From Gnetum montanum (lineage: Eukaryota > Streptophyta > Gnetopsida > Gnetales > Gnetaceae), in contig MNCI01009267.1 in assembly GCA_015680685.1 (NCBI GenBank), positions 92,714 through 156,713 on the forward strand: a stretch of DNA of 64,000 nucleotides. The letters are read 5' to 3'. Shown in pieces: positions 53,600 through 64,000 of the stretch. Numbering within the stretch: position 1 is the first letter of the stretch; each line of letters starts with the position of its first letter. The translations under genes and the position numbers were made by a program. The notes beneath the pieces were generated by a model. The model was not told the origin of the DNA, made no database searches, and worked only from the letters and a program-made list of their open reading frames with translations.

Positions 53600-56045
53600 A
53601 GCTCTTTTTCTAGTTTGAAGAGAGCTCCGATGCCTTTCTTGATGGAGGAGTGGTCATAGACTCAACCTCTTGTGGTTGTGAGAGCTTGTTTGGACTGTTG
53701 GTTCTAAAGAAGGGTCTTTTCTTTGTGCAATTGTTAGATCTAGTAGTGGGTTGAAGGTTTATAGCTCTCGTAGCATTATGTTGTTGTTGTTGAGTGGGGA
53801 GTTCTCCTTGCATCATTGGAGTGGATGGTAGTGGAACTATCACCGTAAGAGATGTGGATAGATTCGGAGGATGGTATGCATGTGGAGTATCTCTTCTAGG
53901 AGAGGGAGTCCTAAAATACTCCCAAACTTAGTAGTGATGTTGTGGGTTTACGTCACCCATAGAGTCACTTGGAGAAATTGGCTGCTACACGTAATAGCCA
54001 TATGGATCTGGTTGCTGGTAAGGGTATTGTTGTCTAGGCGGTGGTATTCCCCATGACTATGGGTATTGCCACTACTGGTGTTTCCTGATAGGTTATGGTA
54101 GAGCTCCACTTGGATAATATGTTAACAATTGGTGGAACTCCCTCGAGTTACCTTGGGGATAAGGTAACCTTTGGGGTTCTTACCATTTGTTAAGTCTTGG
54201 GTTGAGTGCATACATCCTGGACTCTTGCAGATGTGAGATTATTGGGAAACATCCCTTAGGATGGTCATATTGGCAGATCTCACATCCCCCATCATTGTCC
54301 ATGTCAGAATCCACAACCTCATTGGCGATAGTCATTTTTTCCTTACCCTTGTTATGTGCATGGTCTGAATCTCTCCACTTTGTCTTATCATGGTCACTAC
54401 TTCACTCCTTAGACTCCTCTACGATTTTCAAAATAATTTTAAATCTACTATCTAAGGAGTCCCACATTTGATCTACCTTAGCTAACACTTCGATTGTCAA
54501 CTTTTGAAGTAGCAAGGTTTTTCTATTCACCAACTCTTCGAGTGGTGAGTCATCCTCCTCCTCACAGAATATCACTCCCCTTTTTCATAAGGAAGGATCA
54601 TGGTTGTATTCTTCTACGCTTTCTCTCTTACATAGATCTCCTTCTTTCTTAGCTACTTATTCCAACAATCTATAAACCTAATGGGACCTAAGCTCTAATA
54701 ATCCCACTTGGGCATATGTTCCAAGGGTTCTCTTGGTTTCATGTCTTAGCCCATCTATGAGATGGCATAGTTGATCCCATTGTACATAACCATGGATTGG
54801 GCAACGATGTAACAATGCATAATATTGGCCCATGGTAGCATCTAAGGGTTCATGATTACCCTGCTTCCATCCTTGGATATGCTTTCGAATGTTGGACACT
54901 CGGGATTACGTTTGATATTTATCATTAAACATTTCTAGCATCATACTCCACCTTCAAATGGATTCTAGTTCTAAGGATAGGTACCAGCTTTCCACTTCTT
55001 TTATGATTGTCCTTGGGAATAAATTTAATTTTTTCCACTTATTCTCAATGTTTTGCAAGGCATAGGCATCGTCAAATTCCTGTAGATGGTTCTGAGGATC
55101 AGCATTGTATCCCCCCTCAAATCATGGGATATTATTCATGTCTAGTCTTTTGATCCTGCTATCTTTTTCGTGCCTTGTAGGTAATTTAACGACCTCTGTA
55201 ATGTCCAACATGCTTCAGGTTGCATGTAGGGGTTCTTCATGGTCATTTCTTTCATGGTGTCTGTGATGCCTATACGGTTCCCTACTTTTCCTTCTTTCAT
55301 GACTTGATTCTCTAGAGTGCCCTCGTCCTCGCTCTCGACTCTCTTGTTGAGGTCTCTAATTTTGCTTACCCTTGTCCTCACACTTAGGTTCCTTATGACT
55401 GCATCTAGACATTGAAGGAGAGCGTGAATGTGATGATGAAGGGGAAGAGAAAGGAGAACCATCACCATGACGATTTTTCCTACTTTCCCTTTGGTGATCA
55501 CGACCTCGATCATGACGACGATCATAATGCTTACCCTTATCTTGTGTTTGTGTTCCCTCATTGAATACTTGGTGTTCGTGGAGATCAGAACTAGGGTTGT
55601 GAATCATGGAGTGAAGGTTCTGATACACTACCCCCTCACTATCATTAGGAGGGGAAATATCAGTTTGTGGAGAACCTATTGAAATAGGTTCACCACTATT
55701 AATTTCGCTTATAACGGGTGAAGAATTTTGGGGTCCTTTGCCCTTAAATGATGTGTGGTAGCTCTCCTACCACAAGTCTCGTTGACGTTGCACTTTTGTG
55801 GGATGGTAGTCCCTTGCATTGTAATCTTATGCAATGTACTCAACGTATAATTGTAACATGATTATTCATGCAAGGGCACGAAGGAGCATATTGGGGGCTA
55901 CTCTGTCTAGGGGTAACATTATGTTACCTTCCAAGTCTCTCCAATGCAATTGTTCATCTTGATGGAATTGTTGAGGAACTGTGTCGTTGACTATCTATAG
56001 TGTTGTTCCTAGCCAGTGAAGTGCTTTTGTTCAAAGAAGAAGACA
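53600..56045 (-). pseudogene. First gag of element E, decayed
   Basis: ATG at 56045 starts the MSSSSNKSTSLARN leader. The HHDEY part of the leader is deleted. Linker block at 55628-55360 (MIHNPSSDLHEHQVFNEGT, Arg/Ser-rich). Capsid-like domain at about 55090-54590 with IQGWKQGNHEPLDATMGQYY and LIDGLRHETKRTLGTYAQ. C-terminal Gln/Pro-rich part at 53843-53610. Frame breaks between the blocks. Confidence 0.72.
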
Positions 56046-56171
56046 TTTTAGTCTTATTTGGTGTACTGCTTAACGTTATGTTATTTTTCTCTTCATTAAC
56101 CCTAAGGGTTCATTTTAGCTCCCAACAATGTGAATAATTTCCTATGTTCTATGTAGCACACAAACAACTAA

Positions 56172-56190
56172 GTCCCCAGCACCGGTGCCA
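56172..56190 (-). other. Primer binding site of element E (tRNA-Asp type)
   Basis: Minus strand TGGCACCGGTGCTGGGGAC next to the LTR end; close to the Athila tRNA-Asp site. Confidence 0.8.
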
Positions 56191-56191
56191 A

Positions 56192-56979
56192 TGATGAGTG
56201 GTAAGGTACCCCTACACTCAACCATACAAATACGAGTGTCTCACATGTGATTCGGTTGAACTCCAAGGACTAAGTGCTTACGTGCCCTAATGGAACACTT
56301 AAGGATAATCAATCATTGTCTTCCTAGACTCATTTTTATTCTCACGGTTGTATGGTTAAGTAAGTCTGAGGTATATGATTTTTATGTCTTTTATCTTTTC
56401 ATTGCCTATGCTAAGAGAGGAAAGGGCAAAGAGACTAAGTAACTAACTTTCACCAACTAAGCTTTAATTGTCCTAGCACCAGTATCCATTCCCACTTGTC
56501 GTACATACCCTAAACTAGTGCAATGCTACTAGGATTACCAAATGCTATTCATTACTGGGTTAGCAAACATAGCACAGGTGCTCGAAGCGGTCATACTGAA
56601 TGCACTTAACTAGGAAAGTTGAGGGTTGAGAGTGATTAATTGTCTAAGAAATAATTTAAAAATTAATCAATAACTAAAGTCCATTTAGCTTAGTCCATAT
56701 GCTACAAGGTTTATCAGAAATTTTGTCTTTATTTCCATAAACAATTGTGTGCTTAGGTACAAATTGCTCAAATAAAGATCCGTTCACTTTGAGACTCCTA
56801 CTGCAGGCATATGGAAATTATTCAATCTCTAGAATGGTAAAACTACTAGATTTTAGCTAAGGGTCTAGATCTAGATGAGAAAACAATGGGAAAGCTACCT
56901 CTTATTTATAGAACTCACGACGAGCTGTGATATCACATATGTGATATCGTAGGGGCCGACATGATATCGTGGCTCATCA
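56192..56979 (-). repeat. 5' LTR of element E
   Basis: 788 bases, homologous to 45542-46355, ends TGATGAG...CTCATCA. The GATATC cluster (56925-56970) is shorter than in the 3' LTR, with about one palindrome missing. Confidence 0.88.
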
Positions 56980-57155
56980 AATAAGAACTCATATTTATAG
57001 TTTTTGTTGTAGCACTATGTTGATGGGGCCCGATAGATGTAGCAAACTCTACATCGATGTGGCCCCATCACTAGGGAAACACCATGTAAATGGGTCCTCA
57101 TTGACAAGGCCACAACAATGAGGACTAATCAATGTGAAACTTTGATGCTTTATCA
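56980..57155 (-). repeat. 3' LTR of element F, right piece (U3 start)
   Basis: Continues the F LTR after E: CTCATATTTATAG (TATA), then GATGGGGCCC and GTGGCCCCATC repeats instead of GATATC palindromes, ending at TTTATCA (57155). Confidence 0.7.
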
Positions 57156-57463
57156 TACCTCCACAATTGAATGAAAACTTGTCCTTGAGTTCCTTTATAA
57201 AATTGGAAAGCTATGAGATTATTTATTGACTCTTAACAAAACAAACTAACTTGACAAAATTGAGGGCTCGAGTGTATGAATTAACAAATTAGAAAAATTG
57301 TAGTGATCATGACACAAAATTAAACACCATGACATGACTACATAAAAATTGGATAGCACATCCTTTGATGACATAAAGATGATGGAGAATATTAGATAGT
57401 CCTAGACAATGGAGAATCCTGAGGTTTTGAAAGACCTTCACTGTCTCCAAGCATGTGCGATAG

Positions 57464-58700
57464 CTAAGGAAACTCGGGTAATCTTGCTATAGCTACAACC
57501 ATTGGTGGAAGGTGAAAGGCATCAAGTAATGCCTTCATCTTCTCCTCCTTACTCCAGGGATCATTCATATTCCATGCAGCATCACTAATGTGCGCTGGAA
57601 TGAGGACATCCCATGGACAGAGCATTATCAAAAACATATCATTTACATTGACAAACTACGTAGCGAACTATTTGCGTTTGATGTTGAATGCCTTGATTGC
57701 ATTCTATAGCTCCTGGTAGTCATTCATTCTCCTAGCTAGGTTCTCAATAGTTGAGCATTGATTAGTGAATAATGCTTTGAGAACTTTGAGTTCAACATTT
57801 GCCACTATAAGCTTTTGCTTGATGTCCTTGTGATGCTTGAACTTGGCCTCGTACAATAGGTACGAGATATCCACTTGATTTTCTAACTCATATTATGGCT
57901 ATTTGATAGTCAACATAGCCAAATTTGCATAATGGGGATTGACAAGCTCCATATACTCCATCATCTCTTCAATCTGTAGCTCCTTCATGTGGATTAGGTG
58001 TCTATCCCATCAACGATAGGTTTCCACACTTCTTTTTCCTGCTAGAGCTGTTGTAGGGTTTCATTCACTTTTTTCTTCACCAACTGGATGTGTTTTTCAT
58101 TTACTTCCTTTTGTAGAACAACATGTTCTTTGTAATCCTCCTTTACTCTTTTAAATTTCAGAACGTCTAATTTTTAGGTGGCTACCTTAATCATAGTCTT
58201 CTAGTGAAGGGTAGAGACCTCCTTCATCGAGAGATTTATATTTTTTTGCTATCAATCTCCTCAATTTTGTGTTTACTATGGCTAGTTTCTCCTACTATTG
58301 ATGGATGAAAGTTGTTAGCTATTTCTTATGCACATCAATATTTTATAGGTGATGGCTCTCTGTAGTCAATTGCACATTCTCCATGTGGATCTAATCCAAG
58401 GCCTTCTGAATTTCATGCTATGTGACCTTTGCTAAGGATCAGTAGAACACCATCATCTCCATTGCACCTTCAACCCCTCTTAACTTAGTGTGATGTTGTT
58501 CCATAGCTTCATCTCTTATTAGTGCTAGGTTGAGGAATGAAGGGTCCACAATTTGGTTCCTTAATTCAACAACTTCCATAGCTAATCTTTCATTCAATTC
58601 TTTGGCTATTTTGAGTTGCCCCTCCAATATGATGTTCTTGCCCCTTACCTTAAGTAGCTCTAACTAGGTTGCTATAATATCATTCAAAAGGTAAAAGACA
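57464..58700 (-). pseudogene. Coiled-coil ORF of element F, C-terminal half
   Basis: The minus strand from 58700 gives a coiled coil (ILEGQLKIAKELNERLAMEV, RDEAMEQHHTKLRGVEGAME) through many stops to the C-terminal lines NDPWSKEEKMKALLDAFHLP and a stop at 57466-57464. It matches G better than element 0 in this last part. The N-terminal half is lost at about 58700, where G begins in the opposite direction. Confidence 0.55.
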
Positions 58701-58739
58701 TCCAAAAACAGTTGCCTAATTCCTAGCAATCAATCTAGT

Positions 58740-59914
58740 AGTTCTTCATGCTACGCTACATTTATAACAAAATGGTTCAAGCACAAAATGAACACTTGGT
58801 TGTGAAGGTTGTCAAATTAAGAGCTCATCTTACTAATCTCATACTCTTCAATGGTACACTAACAAGAGATGAAGCATTTCAACAACTTCAAGATAAACTC
58901 AAATAGATTGAGGAAGGGATGATGAAAATTATCTTTTGCTAGTCCATGGCCAAGGCCAAAACATATTCAGTTCAAAGGAACTTGATCTAGATGAACTAAG
59001 AGAATGAGATGCTGACCACAAAAAATCATTACCTATAAAATGTTGATAAGGAAAAACAAAAAATGAAAAAATTCATCCATCAATAATAGGAATAGCTAGC
59101 TAGGATAAAAACTGAGCTTAGAAGCTTGAAAATAGAAAATAGAAATCTCTCCGTGAAGAAATTCTGAGTCTTACACCAAAAATCTATGATTGAAATTACC
59201 ACCTAGAAGAACAAGGCTCTCAAAATTGAGAGAGTTAAAGATCACTATAGAGATTAGGTTGTCCTATAGAAAGAAGTAAATAAAAATCACATCCATATGG
59301 CTAAGGTAAAAGTTAATGAGACCCTCCAACAACTCCAGTAAGGAAGAGAGGTATGGAAACCTATCATTAACGGGATAGATACCTACAACAAAGCAGATAT
59401 TTTCATGAAGGAGTTGCAGATAGAAGAGATGATTGTGTACATGGATCTTGCCAATTTCTAATATGCAAACCTAACAATGCTGACTATCGAATGACCATAG
59501 TTAGAGTTAGAAAAGCAAGTGGCCAACTTGAACTTGTTGTACAAGGCAGAGTTCAAACACCATAAGGATACCAAGAAAAAGCTTGAGATTGCAAATGTTG
59601 AACTTGAAGTTCCCAAGGCAAGAATCATAGATCAAAGATCAACTCCTGAGAACCTTGATAGAAGAATGAATGACTACCAGGAATTGTAAAATGCAATCAA
59701 GGCATTTGACATCAAAAGCAAACAATTTTCTACCTAGCTTATCACTATCAAGGAGTTGTTCCGAATAATGCCCTTTTCTTGGGATGTGCCTATTTCAGCC
59801 CACATTGATGAAGCTACATGGATCGTGCATGATTCCAGGAGTAAGGAGAAGAAGTTGAAAGCATTGTTGGATGCTTTCTATCTTCCACAAAAAGTTGTAG
59901 TAGCAGGAGGATAA
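58740..59914 (+). pseudogene. Coiled-coil ORF of element G, C-terminal half
   Basis: Reads QNEHLVVKVVKLRAHLTNL, LTRDEAFQQLQDKLK, then a long Lys/Glu-rich coiled coil and IVHDSRSKEEKKLKALLDAF, ending TAA at 59912-59914. About a dozen stops. The lines LTRDEAFQQ and SKEEK..KALLDAF align with F (LIRDEAMEQ and SKEEKMKALLDAF). Confidence 0.55.
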
Positions 59915-60243
59915 CCATAATAGCCTCAACCACCACATCCACCTAAAGCAAGAGAAGGTCCCTCAAAATCTCTTGAGCCTTTATCGCTTGGGATTGTTTA
60001 AACTTCTCCATTGTCTTCATGTCATCAAAGAAGAATTTTTTATCAAATTTTATCCTAGTGTTCAATTTTGTAGTCCTAAACACCCAAAAAGTTTCTAATG
60101 ATTATATGTTTGTACACTTAGGCACTTAGTGTTATTTTGTATTTGTTTATGTTTGTTGTATGTCTCTCATCAGTTAATAATTTCATACCTTCTCAAATTT
60201 GGAAAGAACTTGAGGATGAGTTTTCATTTAGTCATGGAGGTAT

Positions 60244-60853
60244 GATGATTCATGGATTGGTTGTGTTGACTGGGTCCTGTCAACTAGGGCTCATCAACTA
60301 GGCCTCGTTGACTAGGCCCTATTGATGCTTTAACGTGGCCCCATCGACGTAGTGATTGTTTTCACGTATGAATATGTGCTCACCCATCATGTTTATGACA
60401 TGTATTATCATAGTTGTAATAGAGCTCTTGCAATTTTATCATTTGAAAAATAGAATATTTTTCTAAGTGCCCATAGTAGGAGTCAAGAGTGTATGGAACT
60501 TTATTGGAGCATTGTTGTACCTAAGCACAATAGCATGTGCCACAATAAAGATGAGATTTTTCATAAACCTTGCAGCACTTGGAAGTAGATTAATTATTTA
60601 TTTTTGTATATAATTTTTTATGCAATTTTCTTTAATGCTTTAAGTAATTAAAGAATTAATTAGGCTAAACTAAGCAAGATTAAATAGTAATTAATGAAAC
60701 ACATAAGTACGACCACTTCAAGCATGCACATGATGCTTGGTAATGCCAGTAATGCTTAACGTTTGGTAACATAATAGCATTATACATCCTCAGGATGTGT
60801 ACAGAAAGTGGGACTGGATACTTATGTTAGGATTTTTATTGAACTTAAGATGA
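60244..60853 (+). repeat. LTR of element G, 3'-truncated (subfamily III)
   Basis: Starts TGATGATTCATGG. The U3 start carries GTTGACT, CTAGGCCTCGTTGACTAGG and ATCGACG motifs like element A, then ACTTTATT/AATAAAGATGAG (about 60500-60555) and GGTAATGCC / GGTAACAT blocks. It stops near TTGAACTTAAG. A promoter TATA box is not clear. Confidence 0.7.
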
Positions 60854-61062
60854 TTGAATAATCCTCTAATGATGATTCCTATGTGTTATTTAGAATAAAT
60901 TTTTCCTATGTGTTATTACTAAAGAGCTTAATTTGTATTGAACTATATAAATTTTGAATAGTATATAGAAGTTTCCTATGAATATTAATATCTTACAACC
61001 TCCAAAATTTATACTGAATAATAAAGCCAGAAGCTTTAAAAAAAATCCCCAAAGTAGAGATG
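60854..61062. other. AT-rich spacer, nothing recognised
   Basis: Contains an imperfect local duplication of CCTATGTGTTATT (about 60889 and 60905). No gene or LTR edge. Confidence 0.4.
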
Positions 61063-61559
61063 AATGTTAGCTGATGGACTAGTTGTGGCATCTAGATAGT
61101 TAGCCTTAGGTCACAGTTCCTTATCTTCCCACCTAGACTAGTATTAGCTTTGTCACATATGGTTTTGTCTTCCCATCATGTATGCGATATCATGACTGGG
61201 CATGCAATATCGCGTACACCCCAAATGACGACTCATCATACCCCCACGACTGAATGAAAACTCGTCCTTGAGTTATAGTGATTACATAGTGGATAGGTAT
61301 GGGATTATTAGATGGGAAAATGGGATTATTTCATAGTGTCAAATGAAAATAAAAAAAAGACACAACACATAGAATGTTCTACATCTACAAAAAATTTGGA
61401 ACTCATGTAGTTCCTGGTGGCGAAGGCTCCTCCATTGGTGCTTTCCCTTTGTCGTATGCTCTAGGGCTTTAGGCTTGATGGCATTGAAGTATGGCCTCGA
61501 TCTTCTCCTCTTTGGTCTAAGGGTATTGTGTCATCCATGCTAATGTTCCAACATTTGAT
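61063..61559 (-). mobile_element. Element H: 3' tip of a minus-strand coiled-coil element with an internally deleted LTR
   Basis: An LTR remnant (61063-61237) joins a piece of the LTR 3' part (subfamily II wording GCTTTGTCACATATGG) to the U3 start with GATATC palindromes and ends CTCATCA. TCGTGGGGGTA (reverse complement, 61238-61248) follows. From 61559 to about 61400 the minus strand encodes the family C-terminus: NVGTLAWMTQYP, TKEEKIEAILQC and YDKGKAPMEEPSPP. Cut at 61559/61560 by the next LTR. Confidence 0.65.
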
Positions 61560-63200
61560 TGTTGGCGACCGTTTGGGACGCGGCCGCCAACGAGTGTCCT
61601 CGAACAGGATTTAGGTGCCTGCTGGTCTCTGGCAACACCAAGGCCCAGATACCTCCAAATAACTCAGTAGTTAATGTGAGTATGTGTGTGTGCTGTTGCG
61701 GCGTGCGGTTGTGTGAAATGTAACAATTGCGTTGTGTGTGAACTACAAATGACTTACTTTAAAGAGATTCAGCCAACTTTGCCAAGTACTGTGAGTTCTT
61801 GAAAATTTCCTATTTTGTTCAACTGCCTAGTCTACGCGGTCCTTATAATACCTACTTGTAACAAATAAAATTTTGCAAAAACATTTGAGCACAACTCCGC
61901 AATCTACTCCTAATTTTCCCCAGAGAAAGAGATAGTTCCACAAGAAAACTAGAAATAGAGCAAGATTCAATGGAAATAGACAGAAAAGAAAAGAAAGCAG
62001 ATTTGTGTGGACCTCAAATATTTAAACAAGGTAAAATGACACGAGTAAACACTTCGCAATAAAGCTATTCCAAATTCAATATCTACGAATTGATCAAACT
62101 TCCAAGGCTCAACCAAGCAATATCTTCAAGACAATCCTACTGTGCTACCAAAAATCGCTGCGTAAACTACCACGTACGAGACTCCACTTTGACTAGACAA
62201 TAGATGCCAACGATTGCATTCAAACAGAACCTTTAAAAGACTTGACAATTTCTGATTGAAATAACACGGAAAATCACTTTAAAGATAAAGAAGCTATTCT
62301 GGTCCCATCAAAATACCAAAGATTTTCTGAACCCTCTCGGCTACTAAATTGTTCCACGGCGTGACTACAAACAGAGGCTCTCTTTCAACAACCCAATAGC
62401 AGTTCCCAAACGTTGCACAATAACGAAATTTACTACTAAAATGCTCTCAAGGCTTTTAATCACTAGCGCTTCTATGGCAAAATTTTAACAGAAATTCCTA
62501 TTGGGCAACAAGAACAATAAGAGCAATCTAAAAATCCCAAAATTACTTGCCAAGAATGATACTATCTAAACCACTAGCTAAGCAATTTAAACAAAACAAA
62601 AAATGAAATGCATAACTCACAAGACCATGACAAAGAGGCTGAAATCTTTATTCTAGCAAATCATCTTGCAAATCATCTTCTTTACAAGTCTTCCAAGTGT
62701 GATGATGATGCTCCTTTGATGATCCCCTTCTCCATAACCCTTGAAGCCTATTTATAGGATTCCAAGGTAGGTAGGGAAGTTACAAATTTAAAAATATCTC
62801 TCCTAACTTCTCTCCCAAGTAACTTGGTTAACCAATAGGAGATTACTTACTAAATATCCTAGCTAACTTTACTCCTAAGTAATTGAACTATCCAATTAGA
62901 AATTTACTTGCCCAACAAGCTAGGAGATTTTTATCCAACTAGTTAGGTAAGTTACAACAATAATTTTGGATGGTTACAACCACCAAAGAGATAACAATGT
63001 TACATTTGACATGTGTCCATGGTAATTACAATTATCAAAATAGAATTTCCAAAATACATAGGAATACAAGCTATAGTGCTCCATACATATTTATTCCTTT
63101 GATTTTGCTTCTTCCAATGAGAAGTCAAGTTTTCAAAAAAAATCTCAAATATCTTTCCTAACTTCTCTCTTAAGTGAGGGGGTTATAACTCATTTATTTA
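61560..63200 (-). repeat. Probable LTR of a different retrotransposon family
   Basis: Left edge TGTTGGCGACCG at 61560 lies inside the H coding sequence, as expected for an LTR end. On the minus strand CCTATAAATAGGCTTC (near 62760) is a good TATA box, and GAATAAAGATTTC (near 62645) a poly-A signal about 110 bases downstream. The right edge is uncertain; it was placed at about 63200 where AGTAACTTGG/AAGTAATTG-like U3 repeats stop. No target duplication was confirmed and no coding domain is attached, so it may be a solo LTR. Confidence 0.4.
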
Positions 63201-63440
63201 ATTAGTAAGGAGTTATTATAATGAATGTAATGTAATATATAACTATTGTAGATGTTTTAAATATGCATTGCACATATGAGTAGTACGTAATAATGTTTTA
63301 AGATTTGGGATGAAAGGCAAGTACCATAGGTGATGAAAATTAATTTTTGATCAACCGCAGCTCTATTTTGCCAACATATTTCGTGATACCTGTCTCATTG
63401 TGCTTTTGTGTCTCCCTTACCTTATTTCATGGATTGATAC

Positions 63441-63471
63441 GCATCGGCATCGGCATCGGCATCGGCATCGG
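63441..63471. repeat. Hexanucleotide microsatellite (GCATCG)5
   Basis: Five perfect GCATCG units plus one base, followed by GTATG. Confidence 0.9.
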
Positions 63472-63733
63472 TATGTTTTGAGTTGCAGGTTCCAGGCGGA
63501 TGAACTTATAACTGCCGATTCCTTAACTGTCTAGAAAACCCAAATCTGTTCCGTGAAATTGCAGGAGGATTATTTTCTGGAAAACGTGTTGAGCCATGGG
63601 AGGATTATTTTCGGAAAATCAGTTACAGGGAATGGGAAGTTACGAAAAACCCTGCAACTGCCTGAAATATCATGTGCAACGCATAACCAGTAGGGTTTGG
63701 TTAAGATCGGCCCTGCAACGCAACAAAAAATAA

Positions 63734-63907
63734 TTTCATGCAATTTCCGTTCTCAAGAACACATTAGCGTCGTTGGGGGAGGGCAAATTGACTGAAGTTT
63801 TCTGCCTTGAAGACGGCAGCGTCCGCGCGGTTTCTGTCAAAGAAATTGTGGCACAACACGCAGCCCTGCTCTTCTGTTTTTGTTGCACCCGCAGCCGCTC
63901 ATGCTGA
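63734..63907 (+). other. Short gene-like open frame, possibly an exon
   Basis: 57 codons without a methionine start, containing GKLTEVFCLEDGSVRAVSVK then EIVAQHAALLF and a Cys-rich end before TGA. The composition is unlike the surrounding non-coding DNA. The 'LEDGSV.AVSVKEI' line faintly resembles the strand-helix of thioredoxin-fold proteins, but this is too weak to assign. It could be chance. Confidence 0.2.
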
Positions 63908-64000
63908 TGTTGCTTCTAACGCCGCCAACTGCCAACACGAAACAAGGCCCAACCACGTCGTACCTGCGCCATTTTTCATACACAAAAACAAAACCCTCTG

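Larger units (their letters stand above)
45542..56979 (-). mobile_element. Element E: chimeric Athila-like LTR retrotransposon with RT, RNase H and integrase
   Basis: 11.4 kb. Minus strand: 5' LTR 56979-56192, primer site 56190-56172, gag-1 and protease-1 (56045 to about 53090), a block of 3'-region sequence (52830-52335), a second gag C-terminus and protease-2 (52334-51422), RT, RNase H, integrase (51180 to about 48290), 3' region and 3' LTR (46355-45542). The flanks GCTAA and AATAA match at only three of five positions, so the duplication is decayed or absent, but F resumes on both sides. It is the only Athila-type element here with polymerase functions. Confidence 0.82.
44907..58700 (-). 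mobile_element. Element F: 3' half of a minus-strand coiled-coil element, split by element E
   Basis: Its 3' LTR is in two pieces (44907-45541 and 56980-57155) separated by E. To the right come a plus-strand primer (TGTGGAGGTA, reverse complement at 57156-57165), a 3' untranslated stretch and a coiled-coil ORF (58700 to 57464). The LTR belongs to subfamily III (GTCGAC/AGGCCT-type U3), as in A and G. The left LTR terminus (about 130 bases) and the 5' half of the element are missing. Confidence 0.68.
58701..60853 (+). mobile_element. Element G: 3' half of a plus-strand coiled-coil element with a truncated LTR
   Basis: Coiled-coil ORF from about 58740 to 59914, 3' untranslated stretch, plus-strand primer TCATGGAGGTA (60233-60243) and an LTR from about 60244 that breaks off near 60853. 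It lies head-to-head with F, both starting at the same internal point of the element. Confidence 0.65.
63201..64000. other. Less repetitive, GC-richer end of the window
   Basis: Base composition changes after about 63360 and CpG-rich words (GTCCGCGCGG, GCGCC) appear near 63820. None of the retroelement motifs seen elsewhere occur. There is a hexamer repeat at 63441-63471 and one short gene-like frame at 63734-63907. It may be the upstream edge of a gene outside the window; this is inference. Confidence 0.35.

Noticed and set aside
45537-56984. Perfect target duplication for element E
   Set aside because: Flanks GCTAA and AATAA match at only three of five positions. Insertion is still supported by the F LTR continuing on both sides.
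57156-60243. A cruciform-forming palindrome
   Set aside because: The arms are too diverged by eye to pair over long stretches. Only the layout is mirror-like.
1-64000. tRNA, rRNA or organelle DNA insertions
   Set aside because: No cloverleaf, rRNA core or plastid gene sequence was recognised on reading. The tRNA-like matches are only the short primer binding sites.

Overview
This is nuclear DNA of a land plant with a large, retrotransposon-filled genome. Species cannot be read from the sequence. The evidence is stacked LTR retrotransposons with plant-type primer sites (Athila-like, Tat/Ogre-like, a SIRE-like copia remnant), plant-type GT-AG introns of about 90-190 bases, AT-rich spacers and widespread C-to-T decay. 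No intact host gene and no RNA gene was recognised. Nearly every coding stretch is a broken retroelement frame.

Layout. Positions 1-1757 hold the 5' end of an Athila-like element on the minus strand (A). Positions 1758-6420 are AT-rich, with a SIRE-like copia 3' end and LTR (2390-3877) and an inverted LTR scrap (5925-6420). Positions 6430-41270 are a Russian doll. The outer host is a plus-strand non-autonomous element whose ORF has a plant-transposon-protein-like N-terminus and a long coiled coil. It is cut by element B (7282-14204, minus, target duplication GGCCT) and by element D (14487-38439, plus, CATTG/CGTTG). D is itself cut by a 17 kb Tat/Ogre-like element T (16599-33553, minus, GTACC). 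B and D carry gag and protease but no reverse transcriptase, RNase H or integrase. T carries gag-protease-RT-two RNases H-integrase. Its protease-RT spacer holds an opposite-strand, multi-exon decayed gene (24719-28396) with an FCP1/HAD-like first exon, plus hairpin-forming minisatellites.

Positions 41271-43802 are a second coiled-coil copy fused directly to the preceding LTR. Positions 43803-44906 are unassigned. Positions 44907-58700 are a minus-strand coiled-coil element (F) cut by element E (45542-56979, minus), the only Athila-like copy here with RT, RNase H and integrase. E is a chimera with a doubled gag-protease block and dead catalytic sites. Positions 58710-60853 are a plus-strand coiled-coil half element (G) lying head-to-head with F. 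Positions 61063-61559 are the 3' tip of another minus-strand copy (H), interrupted by a probable LTR of a different family (61560 to about 63200). The last 0.8 kb is less repetitive and more GC-rich, with a short hexamer repeat; it may be the edge of a gene region.

How the parts relate. One LTR superfamily (ends TGATGAG/CTCATCA, tRNA-Asp-type primer site, GGGGGTA plus-strand primer) is attached to three internal modules: a complete Athila-like gag-pol, a gag-protease deletion derivative, and a coiled-coil ORF with no recognisable retroviral domain. The last two would need replication proteins supplied in trans.
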